Shown piece after piece: positions 1 to 8,745 of a DNA stretch of 64,000 nt. The translations under genes and the position numbers were made by a program. Numbering within the stretch: the first letter of the stretch is position 1; each line of letters begins with the position of its first letter. The notes under the pieces were generated by a model, which saw nothing but the letters and a program-made list of their open reading frames with translations, did no database searches and was not told the DNA's origin. Origin of the DNA: Mesonia sp. K7 (GTDB taxonomy: Bacteria; Bacteroidota; Bacteroidia; Flavobacteriales; Flavobacteriaceae). Location: assembly GCF_003233725.1 (NCBI RefSeq), contig NZ_QKQV01000002.1, forward strand, positions 124,001 to 188,000. Reading direction: 5' to 3'.

Positions 1-1
1 C

Positions 2-883
2 ATCAGCTTTTCGATACAGCAATGGGCAAATGCGCTAACAGAAGAAAACTTAACTCATTGGCTTTCTAATTATTCTATTTCTGAGAAATTATCTTCTAAA
101 AAGGTGGCCATCATTATGGCGGGAAATATTCCTTTAGTAGGTTTTCACGATTTGCTTTCGGTTTTAATCAGTGGTCATCAAACACTTATCAAGCAATCTT
201 CCAATGCTCAAATTTTGTTGCCTTTTTTGATAAAAGTCTTACAAACTATCGAACCGCGTTTTAAAAATCGCATCACTTTCACCAAAGAAAAATTAGAAGA
301 TTTTGATGTGGTGATCGCCACAGGAAGTGATAATACCGCTCGTTATTTCGAGTATTATTTTAGTAAAAAGCCCAATATCATTCGCAAAAACAGAAACTCT
401 GTTGCCATTATTTCTGAAAACGATTCAACAGAAGATTTAGAAAAATTGAGTGACGATATTTTTAGATATTTTGGTTTGGGTTGTCGTAATGTTTCTAAAA
501 TTTACCTTCCAAAAGGCTATGACATACAAAAAATCTTCCAAGCACTATACAACTGGAAAGAAGTTATTAATCATCACAAATATGCCAATAATTACGACTA
601 TAACAAAGCGGTGTACCTGATGAGCAAGTTTCAGATTCTCGATAACGATTTTATTGTTTTAAAAGAAGATGAAAATTTTGCCTCTCCTATTGCTTCTCTC
701 TTTTATGAATATTACGATAACCAAAAAGAGTTAAACGAAAAATTGGACTTACAACAAGAAAAAATACAATGCATCGTTTCTAACCTAGATACCAATCACA
801 TTAAATTTGGGGAAACCCAACAACCAAAACTCAACGATTATGCCGACGGAGTAGATACCGTCAACTTTTTAACACAACTATAA
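2..883 (+). CDS. acyl-CoA reductase (LuxC-like), 5' end outside window
   Basis: C-terminal part of a LuxC-type, NAD(P)H-dependent acyl-CoA reductase with the aldehyde-dehydrogenase fold. The reading frame is open from base 2 and continues smoothly into the conserved block AGNIPLVGFHDLL, so the GTG at 104 is an internal codon and the true start lies left of the window. Conserved blocks include GSDNTARYFEYYF (a nucleotide-binding segment of this family) and GLGCRNVSKIYLP, which holds the only obvious candidate nucleophile cysteine. It ends 9 nt before serC, so the two are probably co-transcribed; I recall this acyl-CoA reductase/serC/serA order from other Flavobacteriaceae. The physiological substrate is unknown. 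Confidence 0.85.
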   Translation: MSFSIQQWANALTEENLTHWLSNYSISEKLSSKKVAIIMAGNIPLVGFHDLLSVLISGHQTLIKQSSNAQILLPFLIKVLQTIEPRFKNRITFTKEKLEDFDVVIATGSDNTARYFEYYFSKKPNIIRKNRNSVAIISENDSTEDLEKLSDDIFRYFGLGCRNVSKIYLPKGYDIQKIFQALYNWKEVINHHKYANNYDYNKAVYLMSKFQILDNDFIVLKEDENFASPIASLFYEYYDNQKELNEKLDLQQEKIQCIVSNLDTNHIKFGETQQPKLNDYADGVDTVNFLTQL

Positions 884-892
884 ACACCAACC

Positions 893-1957
893 ATGAAAAA
901 ACATAATTATAGTGCTGGACCTTGTATTTTACCACAAGAAGTTTTTCAAGAAGCCTCAAAGGCTATTTTAGATTTCAACAATTCCGGACTTTCAATTCTT
1001 GAGATTTCACACCGAAGCAAAGATTTTGTTGCCGTGGTTGAAGAAGCCAGAAACCTAGCTTTAGAGTTATTAAATCTCGAAAACAAAGGTTACACGGCAC
1101 TATTTCTACACGGTGGAGCAAGTACACAGTTTTTGATGGTGGCTTACAATCTTTTACAGAAAAAAGCGGCTTATCTCAATACCGGAACTTGGTCTAGCAA
1201 GGCCTTAAAAGAAGCAAAATTGTTTGGTGAAGTGATTGAAGTAGCTTCTTCTGCCGATAAAAACTTCAATTATATCCCGAAGAATTACCAAATCCCTGCA
1301 GATGCAGATTATTTTCACTGCACCAGTAATAATACCATTTTTGGTACACAGATGAAGAGTTTTCCGCAAACCGATGTTCGCATGGTTTGTGATATGAGTA
1401 GTGATATTTTCTCGCGACAGTTCGACTTTTCTCAGTTTGATCTTATTTATGCTGGAGCACAGAAAAATATGGGTCCCGCCGGAACAACTTTAGTTGTCAT
1501 CAAGAACGATATTCTCGGAAAAGTAGAACGTCAAATTCCATCGATGCTCAATTACCAAGTTCATATCGATAAAGACACGATGTTCAACACACCTTCGGTT
1601 TATGCCATTTATGTGAGTTTGCTTAATTTACGCTGGTTAAAAGCTCAAGGCGGAATTTCAGCCATCGAAAAAGTGAATACCAAAAAGGCAGATTTACTTT
1701 ATAACGAAATCGACAGAAACCCACTTTTTACAGGTTTTGCAGCCAAAGAAGACCGTTCGCCAATGAATGCTACTTTTAACCTTTCCGACGAAAGTCTAAA
1801 AGAAAAATTCAACACCTTGTGGCAAGAAGCCGGCATAAATGGTTTAAATGGTCACCGAAGTGTTGGTGGTTATCGCGCCTCGATGTATAATGCCTTGCCA
1901 TTAGAAAGTGTACACGTTTTGGTAGAAGTGATGAAAAATTTAGAACAAAAAGCATAA
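893..1957 (+). CDS. serC: phosphoserine aminotransferase
   Basis: PLP enzyme of 354 residues that makes O-phosphoserine from 3-phosphohydroxypyruvate and glutamate, the second step of serine synthesis (also used in the DXP-dependent pyridoxal-phosphate pathway). The start [14 protein letters not shown] is the family N-terminus. HGGASTQF binds the cofactor phosphate, SNNTIFGTQ is a family signature, and the lysine in [12 protein letters not shown] forms the Schiff base. Full length for the family. serA follows after 3 nt, so the two pathway enzymes are in one operon. Phosphoserine is also the substrate of cysteate synthase, a candidate for which lies at 51353-52393. Confidence 0.96.
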   Translation: MKKHNYSAGPCILPQEVFQEASKAILDFNNSGLSILEISHRSKDFVAVVEEARNLALELLNLENKGYTALFLHGGASTQFLMVAYNLLQKKAAYLNTGTWSSKALKEAKLFGEVIEVASSADKNFNYIPKNYQIPADADYFHCTSNNTIFGTQMKSFPQTDVRMVCDMSSDIFSRQFDFSQFDLIYAGAQKNMGPAGTTLVVIKNDILGKVERQIPSMLNYQVHIDKDTMFNTPSVYAIYVSLLNLRWLKAQGGISAIEKVNTKKADLLYNEIDRNPLFTGFAAKEDRSPMNATFNLSDESLKEKFNTLWQEAGINGLNGHRSVGGYRASMYNALPLESVHVLVEVMKNLEQKA

Positions 1958-1960
1958 CTT

Positions 1961-2914
1961 ATGAAGATATTAGCCAACGACGGAATTTCCCAAAGCGGAG
2001 TTTTAGCATTAGAAAATGCTGGATATGAAGTACAAACCGTAAAAGTTGCTCAAGATCAATTGGCCAATTACATCAACCAAAATAACATCGAAATCTTATT
2101 AGTGCGAAGTGCCACCAAAGTGCGTCAAGAGCTTATCGACGCTACAAAACTTAAACTCATCGGTCGTGGTGGCGTTGGTTTAGACAATATCGATGTGGCT
2201 TACGCAGAAAGTAAAGGAATTCCAGTAATCAATACACCGGCAGCTTCTTCGCGAAGTGTTGCCGAAATGGTTTTTGCCCATATTTTTAGCGGAATCCGTT
2301 TTCTAAAAGATGCCAACCAAGAAATGCCTTTAGAAGGCGATGTAAAGTTTAAAGAACTTAAAAAAGCGTACAGCAAGGCAACCGAACTCAAAGGAAAAAC
2401 ATTAGGAATTATCGGTTTTGGTCGTATCGGAAAAGAAGTCGCTAAAATGGCAATTGCGTTAGGAATGCGAGTTATCGCCAGCACCGATAAACCTGATAAG
2501 GAAACTGTGACCGTAGATTTTTACGATAATCAATCCTTGGATTTTGTGATTAAAAAAGTAAAAATAAACGAGTTATTGTCGCAAAGTGATATTATTTCGC
2601 TACACGTTCCTGCACAAAAAAGTTATATGATTGGCGAAGCAGAAATCGATAAGATGAAAAAAGGCAGTGCGATTATTAACACTGCTCGTGGTGGCGTGTT
2701 AGACGAAGTCGCACTCATAAAAGCACTCGACAGTGGTAAGTTAGCTTTCGCCGGATTAGATGTTTTTGAAAAAGAACCCACCCCAGAAATTCAATTGTTG
2801 ATGCATCCTGGTATAAGTTTAAGTCCGCACATTGCAGGTTCTACTGTAGAAGCACAAGACAGAATTGGCAGCGAACTTGCAGAACAAATCATAGAAAAGT
2901 TTGGTAAACAATAA
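1961..2914 (+). CDS. serA: D-3-phosphoglycerate dehydrogenase, short form
   Basis: NAD-dependent D-2-hydroxyacid dehydrogenase of 317 residues; with serC beside it the likely reaction is 3-phosphoglycerate to 3-phosphohydroxypyruvate. The Rossmann glycines are in [14 protein letters not shown]. Catalytic Arg, Glu and His are in [19 protein letters not shown] and LSPHIAGST. It stops right after the catalytic core: there is no C-terminal ACT domain, so the serine feedback control of E. coli SerA is not expected. It starts 3 nt after serC, and its end overlaps the next gene by 14 nt. Substrate assignment rests partly on the serC neighbour. Confidence 0.92.
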   Translation: MKILANDGISQSGVLALENAGYEVQTVKVAQDQLANYINQNNIEILLVRSATKVRQELIDATKLKLIGRGGVGLDNIDVAYAESKGIPVINTPAASSRSVAEMVFAHIFSGIRFLKDANQEMPLEGDVKFKELKKAYSKATELKGKTLGIIGFGRIGKEVAKMAIALGMRVIASTDKPDKETVTVDFYDNQSLDFVIKKVKINELLSQSDIISLHVPAQKSYMIGEAEIDKMKKGSAIINTARGGVLDEVALIKALDSGKLAFAGLDVFEKEPTPEIQLLMHPGISLSPHIAGSTVEAQDRIGSELAEQIIEKFGKQ

Positions 2915-3695
2915 ATCGACATATCTCTTATTACTCCTAAGTTTTTTTAGTTGGTGTACTATAGCCCAAACTCAAATAGGCGAAGCTTCTTTCTACGCCG
3001 ATTTTTTTGAAGGTCGTCTGACGGCAAGTGGCGAAACCTTTTCGCAAAAACTAAAAACCGCAGCCCATAAAAGTTTACCTTTTGGCACTTACGTGAAAGT
3101 AACCAACCTACGGAATAAAAAAGTAGTACAGGTAATCATTAACGATCGTGGACCATTTGTAAAAGGAAGAATTATCGATTTAACACGAGCAATGGCAAAG
3201 AAATTGGGTTTTATCCATCAAGGTGTAACTCCCGTTGAAGTGACCATCATTACCCAAAAAGGAAATCCACCAATTTCACAATTAGGGATTCACAAACAGG
3301 AGTTTGAAGCCTATTTCGAAAAGCAGAAAGCTGCTATAGAAAAACGAAAAAAAGAAGCCATCAAAAATTTCAAAAAGAAGGCGCTCGATATTAAAACCAG
3401 TACCAAAATTGTTGACAGCTTAAATCTAAAAAAGAAAATTGCTGAAGAAAAACTTGGTATACAAATTGTTGTCTTTAGTGAAAAAGAAAAAGCTTTTGAG
3501 GTAGCCAAAGAGTTTTTGTTTGAGGCGCAAAAAACAGTAATGGTAAAAGCTAAAACTGTAAATCAAAAAGAGCTTTTTGCTGTTTTGATCACCGATTTTA
3601 AATCGAGAGAAGAAGTCGAAGCCTTTCAACAAAGTATCAAAGAAAAATATCCTGACAGTTTTATTGTCGACTTAAATAAAATAGAAAATCCATAA
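2901..3695 (+). CDS. RlpA-like double-psi beta-barrel protein with SPOR domain
   Basis: Exported cell-wall protein of 264 residues. A signal peptide (about 1-22, ending CTIAQ) is followed by an RlpA-type double-psi barrel (about 25-115) with [19 protein letters not shown] and [20 protein letters not shown], which carry the typical catalytic Asp and the conserved His region [11 protein letters not shown] charged helical linker (about 130-180) leads to a C-terminal SPOR-like peptidoglycan-binding domain (about 185-262). RlpA relatives are septal lytic transglycosylases acting on denuded glycan. The start is TTG, overlapping serA by 14 nt; no ATG gives a complete signal peptide. The next gene starts directly after the stop. 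Confidence 0.85.
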   Translation: MVNNKSTYLLLLLSFFSWCTIAQTQIGEASFYADFFEGRLTASGETFSQKLKTAAHKSLPFGTYVKVTNLRNKKVVQVIINDRGPFVKGRIIDLTRAMAKKLGFIHQGVTPVEVTIITQKGNPPISQLGIHKQEFEAYFEKQKAAIEKRKKEAIKNFKKKALDIKTSTKIVDSLNLKKKIAEEKLGIQIVVFSEKEKAFEVAKEFLFEAQKTVMVKAKTVNQKELFAVLITDFKSREEVEAFQQSIKEKYPDSFIVDLNKIENP

Positions 3696-4016
3696 ATGGA
3701 AAAATTAAAGAAAAAATGGGGAATTGAATCGAATTGGCAAATGGTCATCATTTTTATGGTGTTTGCGATCACTGGTTCGTCTTCGGTTTATGTAGCCAAA
3801 CCTTTTTTAGAATTGATTAACGTCACTCGTGAGACTTTTGCAGAAGGTTTTTGGGGCGGTTTTTTGTACTACACACTTCGACTTATTCTTATCTTCCCTT
3901 TTTACCAGGTTTTATTGTTGCTTTTCGGATTTATTTTCGGGCAGTTTAAATTCTTCTGGAATTTTGAAAAGAAAATGCTCAGTAGAATGGGCTTGAAGTT
4001 TTTGTTTAAAGAATAG
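3696..4016 (+). CDS. small membrane protein, DUF6787-like
   Basis: Protein of 106 residues with two hydrophobic segments (about 17-35 and 58-87), a basic N-terminus and a basic, aromatic tail, as expected of a small inner-membrane protein. Its pattern (GSSSVYVAKPFL, then a long second helix ending LFGFIFGQF) matches a Bacteroidota family of unknown function that I recall as DUF6787. It begins at the base after the RlpA-like stop codon, so translation is probably coupled and the gene is the last of the serC-serA operon. No catalytic motif is visible, and I assign no function. Confidence 0.75.
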   Translation: MEKLKKKWGIESNWQMVIIFMVFAITGSSSVYVAKPFLELINVTRETFAEGFWGGFLYYTLRLILIFPFYQVLLLLFGFIFGQFKFFWNFEKKMLSRMGLKFLFKE

Positions 4017-4155
4017 GTTAGATTTTTAGAACCTCAGATGATTAGAAGGTTAGAGAATTTGATGATCCATATAAGCGAATGTGTGAATGTTATAATGTGC
4101 TTATTCTTGTTTCTTACTTCTGAAACACTGCCAACTATTTTATACCCGCTTACCC

Positions 4156-4180
4156 GAAAACTTTAAAACCTGAAGTTTTC
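4156..4180. terminator. inverted repeat in the convergent gap
   Basis: GAAAACTT and AAGTTTTC are 8-bp arms around a 9-nt loop, between the converging serine operon and proline dehydrogenase. There is no long T tract, so it is only a possible weak bidirectional terminator. The rest of 4017-4197 shows nothing else recognisable. Confidence 0.35.
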
Positions 4181-4197
4181 AACTTTCAACTCAGACT

Positions 4198-5388
4198 CTA
4201 CCCTACTCGCTTCACATAAGTACCATCACGACGTTGTTTTTCTTCTTGTAACAAGGCATATTCCCTTCCGGTTTGCCCTTTCACGGAAGTGTTTTCTTGA
4301 GCACGACGCATCAAGTAAGGAATCACATCTCTAATGGGACCAAAAGGAACCAATTTTGCGGCATTATAACCATGGTTACCCAAATTAAAAGAAATATGAT
4401 CACTCATACCATATAATTGGCTAAACCATATACGGTCGTCGTCTTTGGCAATTTCTTTTTCTTCCATAAGTTGCATGGTCAAATAAGTACTTACCTCGTT
4501 GTGCGTACCAATATAGAGCGAAATATCTTCTAAATGTTGCATTGCGTAATACACCACCGCATTAAAATTGACATCGGTGGCTTCTTTGTCCTCGCAAATT
4601 GGGGTCGGATACCCCATTCTTTCGGCACGGGCATTTTCTTTTTCCATATACGCGCCACGAACTACCTTTGCTCCTACCTTAAAACCTTTTTCTTGCGCTT
4701 TGGCATGCAAATCTTTAATATATTGTAATCTATCCCAACGATAACATTGTAAAGTGTTATATACAATAGCTTTTTTTGTATTGTATTTTTCCATCATTTC
4801 CTCCAAAAGCTTGTCGGCAGCATCTTGCATCCAAGACTCTTCTGCATCAGCTAAAATTCTAACGTCTAAATCATACGCCAGTTTGCATATTTTATCTACC
4901 CTGGCAACCACTTTATTCCACTCTAATTGCTCTTCGTCTGTCAGTTCTTCCTTTGCCGATACTTTTTCCCATATGGCAAACCTTCCTATTCCTGTAGGTT
5001 TAAAAACCGTAAATGGTATTTCGTTTTTGCCTTTGGCAAATTCAACAATCCTACATTTTATATCCAAGTTTTTATCAAAATGTGCTTCTTCTTCTTTTCC
5101 CTCAGAAGAATAATCCAGCACACTATGCACATCTTTTTCGTGCATTTTTTTGATGATAGGCAAACATTCTGTTTTGGTCTCGCCGCCACAGAACATCTTA
5201 AAAATTGTCTTTTTTATCAAACCTTCAACAGGCAATCTAAGTTTTAGTGCCAATGGAGTGATGCGTGTACCAATATCTACTAAAACAGGACGGTTCATCA
5301 ACCCAAAAACAAAAAGAGATTCTTTTAGTTCCTTATCACTTTTTAAAGCAAATGCGCGCTTGGTATCGTTAAAGATTTTTTGTTCCAT
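4198..5388 (-). CDS. proline dehydrogenase (monofunctional)
   Basis: FAD-dependent proline oxidase of 396 residues that makes pyrroline-5-carboxylate and feeds electrons to quinone. Family marks are KVVRGAYMEKENARAERMGY, the substrate-proximal block IGTHNEVSTYLTM, and the C-terminal RRAQENTSVKGQTGREY segment with the arginine pair that binds the proline carboxylate. It lacks the P5C dehydrogenase half of PutA, which must be encoded elsewhere. I start at the ATG at 5388 rather than the in-frame start at 5427, because a TAnnTTTG box at 5411-5418 lies in between and the family begins near MEQKIFNDTKRAF. Confidence 0.92.
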   Translation of the reverse strand: MEQKIFNDTKRAFALKSDKELKESLFVFGLMNRPVLVDIGTRITPLALKLRLPVEGLIKKTIFKMFCGGETKTECLPIIKKMHEKDVHSVLDYSSEGKEEEAHFDKNLDIKCRIVEFAKGKNEIPFTVFKPTGIGRFAIWEKVSAKEELTDEEQLEWNKVVARVDKICKLAYDLDVRILADAEESWMQDAADKLLEEMMEKYNTKKAIVYNTLQCYRWDRLQYIKDLHAKAQEKGFKVGAKVVRGAYMEKENARAERMGYPTPICEDKEATDVNFNAVVYYAMQHLEDISLYIGTHNEVSTYLTMQLMEEKEIAKDDDRIWFSQLYGMSDHISFNLGNHGYNAAKLVPFGPIRDVIPYLMRRAQENTSVKGQTGREYALLQEEKQRRDGTYVKRVG

Positions 5389-5410
5389 AGAATAATAAAG
5401 CAATTTTTTG

Positions 5411-5418
5411 CAAATATA
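5411..5418 (-). promoter_or_regulatory. -7 box of proline dehydrogenase promoter
   Basis: TATATTTG on the minus strand matches the Bacteroidota -7 consensus TAnnTTTG, 22 nt upstream of the ATG at 5388. No clear -33 TTTG is at the expected distance. Confidence 0.6.
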
Positions 5419-5481
5419 ATTTCTCAATCGGGAATATTTGAGTTTTTCTCTTTAATTTCGAGTCAACAAACATCATTTTTT

Positions 5482-6549
5482 ATGCAAATGCTTATCGGTA
5501 ATCATACCAAGCTTTTTTATGGTGATCACGCTTACGCGGAATTAAATATGTGGCTCACAAAAAACACGTTTGCCAACATCTTTATTTTGGTCGACAGTAA
5601 TACACAAGCCTATTGTTTGCCACACTTTTTACCACAATTAGCAACCAGTTTACCTATTGAAGTTATAGAAATTGAAGCTGGAGAAGAAAACAAAACCATC
5701 GAAACTTGTACAGGAATTTGGGAAACGCTTTCTGAACTCGGTGCCAAACGCAATTCACTACTCATGAATCTTGGTGGCGGAATGACGACCGATATTGGTG
5801 GTTTTATTGCTTCTACTTACCAACGAGGCATCAGTTTTATCAATATTCCAACCAGTTTGTTGGGCATGGTAGATGCTTCTGCAGGCGGAAAAACAGGTGT
5901 CAACCTCAACACCTTAAAAAATCAGGTGGGTTCTTTTAAAATGCCAGAAATAGTCTTGTTAGACATCAATTACTTAGAGACTTTACCGCAACGCGAACTT
6001 AAAAGTGGCTTGGCAGAAATGTACAAACACGGTTTGATTACCAGTAAAAATTATTGGAAAGAACTTTCTGATTTGTCACAACTTTCGTTAGCCGATTTAG
6101 AAAATCTTATCCTGACTTCTATCAACATAAAAGACGAAGTGGTCACTAAAGATATTTACGAAAATGGCTTGCGTAAAATCTTAAATTTTGGTCATACTTT
6201 AGGCCACGCCATCGAAAGTTATTCACATCAGGACAACCAATTCAAAAACCTGACACACGGTGAAGCGATTGCTATTGGAATGGTTTTAGAAAGTCACTTA
6301 TCATATTCAGAATTAGACTTGCCACATAAAAAAGTAGAAGAAATAAAAAAAGTGCTTTTACAAACTTTCGAAAAAGTACATTTTACGGAAAAAGATATCG
6401 CAGAAATTATACAGCTGCTTCAATACGACAAAAAAAATAACAGCTCAGCAGTCAATTTTGTGTTGTTGGAAGACATTGGTCAGGCCAAAATAGATATCCA
6501 CGTAAGTGAAAAACAAATCATAGAGGCTTTTAGGTTTTATCTAGCCTAA
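5482..6549 (+). CDS. aroB: 3-dehydroquinate synthase
   Basis: NAD- and metal-dependent second enzyme of the shikimate pathway, converting DAHP to 3-dehydroquinate; 355 residues, normal for the family. The signature run GGGMTTDIGGFIASTYQRG, followed by IPTSLLGMVDASAGGKTGVN, is intact. Metal ligands lie in LAEMYKHG, LNFGHTLGHAIES and HGEAIAIGM. I use the ATG at 5482: the upstream in-frame ATG at 5380 would add 34 residues unlike the family and run through the divergent promoter region. It converges on bcp with no spacer, and no hairpin is evident there. Confidence 0.95.
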   Translation: MQMLIGNHTKLFYGDHAYAELNMWLTKNTFANIFILVDSNTQAYCLPHFLPQLATSLPIEVIEIEAGEENKTIETCTGIWETLSELGAKRNSLLMNLGGGMTTDIGGFIASTYQRGISFINIPTSLLGMVDASAGGKTGVNLNTLKNQVGSFKMPEIVLLDINYLETLPQRELKSGLAEMYKHGLITSKNYWKELSDLSQLSLADLENLILTSINIKDEVVTKDIYENGLRKILNFGHTLGHAIESYSHQDNQFKNLTHGEAIAIGMVLESHLSYSELDLPHKKVEEIKKVLLQTFEKVHFTEKDIAEIIQLLQYDKKNNSSAVNFVLLEDIGQAKIDIHVSEKQIIEAFRFYLA

Positions 6550-6999
6550 CTACAGTATCTGGTTGGCGTGATCTTTGGTTTTTACCTTGCCAATCACCTC
6601 TTCAATAATACCTTCCTCGTTAATCACAAAAGTGGTTCGGTGTATTCCGTCGAAGGTTCTGCCCATAAATTTTTTTGGTCCCCAAACGCCATATGCATTG
6701 ATAACTTCTTTCTCGACATCGGCTAATAAGGGAAAAGGTAAATCGTATTTTTTAACGAAATTTTTTTGTCTTCGCTTCGTATCTGCACTTACACCCAAAA
6801 TCTCGTAACCTGCTGCTTGAAATCGCTGCCAGTTATCTCTTAAATTACAAGCTTCTACAATACAACCCGGTGTATTGGCTTTTGGATAAAAGAAAATAAC
6901 CAATTTTGAACCTCTATAATCTTCTAACAAGTGTAAATTTCCGTCCTGATCTTCAGTTTTAAAACTTGGTGCTTTGTCTCCTGCTTTTAATGTGGTCAT
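6550..6999 (-). CDS. bcp: thioredoxin-dependent peroxiredoxin, BCP type
   Basis: Peroxiredoxin of 149 residues that reduces hydrogen peroxide and organic peroxides. NTPGCIVEAC holds the peroxidatic Cys and, five residues on, the second Cys typical of atypical two-Cys BCP proteins. The PxxxT/SxxC motif is here PKANTPGC. The N-terminal KAGDKAPSF and late FVINEEGIIEEV segments fit the thioredoxin fold. It is divergent from nth across 28 nt, which must hold both promoters. Its stop abuts the aroB stop region on the other strand. Confidence 0.94.
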   Translation of the reverse strand: MTTLKAGDKAPSFKTEDQDGNLHLLEDYRGSKLVIFFYPKANTPGCIVEACNLRDNWQRFQAAGYEILGVSADTKRRQKNFVKKYDLPFPLLADVEKEVINAYGVWGPKKFMGRTFDGIHRTTFVINEEGIIEEVIGKVKTKDHANQIL

Positions 7000-7005
7000 A
7001 ATTCT

Positions 7006-7013
7006 TATTTTTG
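7006..7013 (+). promoter_or_regulatory. -7 box of nth promoter
   Basis: TATTTTTG matches TAnnTTTG and ends 14 nt before the nth ATG, implying a very short untranslated leader. No -33 TTTG at the usual spacing. Confidence 0.55.
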
Positions 7014-7027
7014 TCTAAAATAAAGAA

Positions 7028-7696
7028 ATGACCAAGAAAGAAAAAGTAAATTTCGTAATAAATACCTTAAATGAACTTTATCCAGAAATTCCGATACCCT
7101 TAGACCATAAAGATCCGTATACTTTACTCATCGCAGTTTTGATGTCGGCCCAAAGTACTGATGTGCGTGTAAACCAAATCACACCTCTACTGTTTGCAAA
7201 AGCAGATAATCCGTATGATATGGTGAAGCTTTCTGTAGAAGAAATTAGAGAGATCATTAAACCTGTTGGGCTTTCACCGATGAAATCGAAAGGAATATAT
7301 GGGCTTTCTCAGATTCTTATTGAAGAACACGGCGGTAAAGTTCCGCAAAGTATAGAAGAACTAGAAAAATTACCTGCCGTTGGGCATAAAACCGCGAGTG
7401 TTGTAGTCTCACAAGCTTTTGGTATTCCTGCTTTTCCGGTAGATACACATATCCACCGACTGATGTATCGTTGGGGTTTTAGCAACGGAAAAAATGTGGT
7501 ACAAACCGAAAAAGACGCCAAAAGACTTTTTCCAAAAAATATCTGGAATGATTTACACCTGCAAATTATTTGGTATGGTCGTGAGTATTCGCCTGCTCGT
7601 GGTTGGAGTTTAGATAAAGATATCATTACCAAAACCATCGGAAGAAAATCGGTAATTAAAGCTTATTTGGATAAAAAAAAGAGCCTTAAAAATTAA
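7028..7696 (+). CDS. nth: endonuclease III-like DNA glycosylase without the iron-sulfur cluster
   Basis: HhH-GPD base-excision enzyme of 222 residues that removes oxidised pyrimidines and nicks abasic sites. The helix-hairpin-helix LPAVGHKTASVV holds the catalytic lysine (K120 in E. coli Nth) and VDTHIHRL the catalytic aspartate (D138). MSAQSTDVRVN is the family's early motif. The four C-terminal cysteines that bind [4Fe-4S] in E. coli Nth are missing: the tail ends WYGREYSPARGWSLDKDIIT plus a basic helix, and the whole protein has no cysteine. The fold is otherwise complete, so I expect an active enzyme with a restructured C-terminus. Confidence 0.9.
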   Translation: MTKKEKVNFVINTLNELYPEIPIPLDHKDPYTLLIAVLMSAQSTDVRVNQITPLLFAKADNPYDMVKLSVEEIREIIKPVGLSPMKSKGIYGLSQILIEEHGGKVPQSIEELEKLPAVGHKTASVVVSQAFGIPAFPVDTHIHRLMYRWGFSNGKNVVQTEKDAKRLFPKNIWNDLHLQIIWYGREYSPARGWSLDKDIITKTIGRKSVIKAYLDKKKSLKN

Positions 7697-7707
7697 GACT
7701 CTTTTTA
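7675..7707. terminator. bidirectional terminator between nth and the 50-codon gene
   Basis: AAAAAGAG-CTTAA and TTAAG-CTCTTTTT pair around a short A-rich loop with one mismatch in the stem. A/T runs on both sides allow it to serve both converging genes; it includes the end of nth. Confidence 0.75.
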
Positions 7708-7709
7708 GG

Positions 7710-7862
7710 TTAATTCAAAATCGTTTCAAATTTTTCTTTTTTATACGTTACTATTTTTAAGGCTTTTGAATAGTTGAGTATAAAATCAATGGTTTCTTGT
7801 TTAGGTTTTATCCCTTCCAAATTTTTGTTTGATCTTGGTTTTTTTGCGTAAAGTTTTGCCAT
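7710..7862 (-). CDS. small basic protein, 50 residues, unknown function
   Basis: An ATG at 7862 opens a 50-codon frame ending TAA at 7710. The product begins MAKLYAKKPRSNKNLEGIKP and ends KKEKFETILN; it is strongly basic in its first third and amphipathic afterwards (IDFILNYSKALKIV). Support for a real gene: it fills an otherwise empty 235-nt gap, ends exactly at the shared terminator, and lies on the same strand as the ECF sigma gene 69 nt upstream. The N-terminus resembles short conserved flavobacterial proteins I have seen, but I know no function. A nucleic-acid-binding or regulatory peptide is possible only as a guess. Confidence 0.65.
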   Translation of the reverse strand: MAKLYAKKPRSNKNLEGIKPKQETIDFILNYSKALKIVTYKKEKFETILN

Positions 7863-7931
7863 TTATTTGTTTTTTATTGGTATCTACTAACGTTAAAAAC
7901 GTAAAATGAAATGGCTTATTGTGTACCAAGA

Positions 7932-8519
7932 TTAATTTGTGAGAACAATATTGTGTTTTTCTATAATTTTTCTAAGATTGATGAGCGCATAACGCATTCT
8001 ACCTAATGCTGTATTGATACTTACATCGGTAGAAACGGCTATTTCTTTAAAGCTCATATCTTTAAAAATACGCATATTCAGGACTTCTTTTTGATCTTCT
8101 GGAAGCTCATCTATCAGACCAACCAAATCAAACTCGATTTGGTCTTTAATAATTTGTTTTTCAACATTTAGCCCATCATCTTTAATGAAATCAAAAATGT
8201 CGAAATCACCAAAACCTTCAAACTTTGGCATACGTTTATTTTTTCTGAAATGGTCGATGACCAAATTATGAGCAATTCGCATGACCCAAGGTAAAAATTT
8301 ACCTTCTTCATTATATTTTCCGCGTTTAAGCGTTCTAATTACTTTTATAAAGGTATCCTGGAAAATATCGTCTGCGACATCTCTATCATAAACCTTAGAA
8401 TAGATAAAGTTGTATAAACGTTGTTGGTGATTGTTTATTAATTTCGAAAGTGCTATTTCGTCGCCTGCGATATAGGCACTAACTAATTGAGCATCGGTTG
8501 GGGATTCGATCTTTTTCAT
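7932..8519 (-). CDS. ECF-type RNA polymerase sigma factor
   Basis: Sigma-70 family protein of 195 residues. Region 2 (about 25-95) includes YNFIYSKVYDRDVADDIFQD for core binding and -10 melting. Region 4 (about 135-185) includes LPEDQKEVLNMRIFKDMSFK and a helix-turn-helix for the upstream element. Region 1.1 and region 3 are absent, as in ECF factors. No anti-sigma factor or FecR gene lies beside it; its neighbours are a 50-codon gene and the divergent uvrA. What controls it, and its target promoters, cannot be read here. The adjacency to uvrA and nth makes a DNA-damage link conceivable, but that is inference. Confidence 0.9.
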   Translation of the reverse strand: MKKIESPTDAQLVSAYIAGDEIALSKLINNHQQRLYNFIYSKVYDRDVADDIFQDTFIKVIRTLKRGKYNEEGKFLPWVMRIAHNLVIDHFRKNKRMPKFEGFGDFDIFDFIKDDGLNVEKQIIKDQIEFDLVGLIDELPEDQKEVLNMRIFKDMSFKEIAVSTDVSINTALGRMRYALINLRKIIEKHNIVLTN

Positions 8520-8745
8520 ACAGCTACTTAGATTAAACGCACAATAGATGTGCTTATTAAAATTTAGAATTTTGGGTTAAAGTAACTGTATGTAATAGGC
8601 GTTTTTTTTATGATTACGGCATAAATATAACAACTTAATTTTCAGAATTCCAAAAAAGTTAAATATTTTAACATTTTTCTATTCCTTACTTTATTTTATA
8701 GAGCTCAAGACTTTACTTATCTTAGCAAACTATTTTTAGAAAGCT

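Noticed and set aside
8520-8745. The 226-nt gap between the ECF sigma gene and the first uvrA as a possible RNA gene or riboswitch
   Set aside because: It is AT-rich with no stable hairpin or known RNA motif that I can see; it most likely holds the two divergent promoters.
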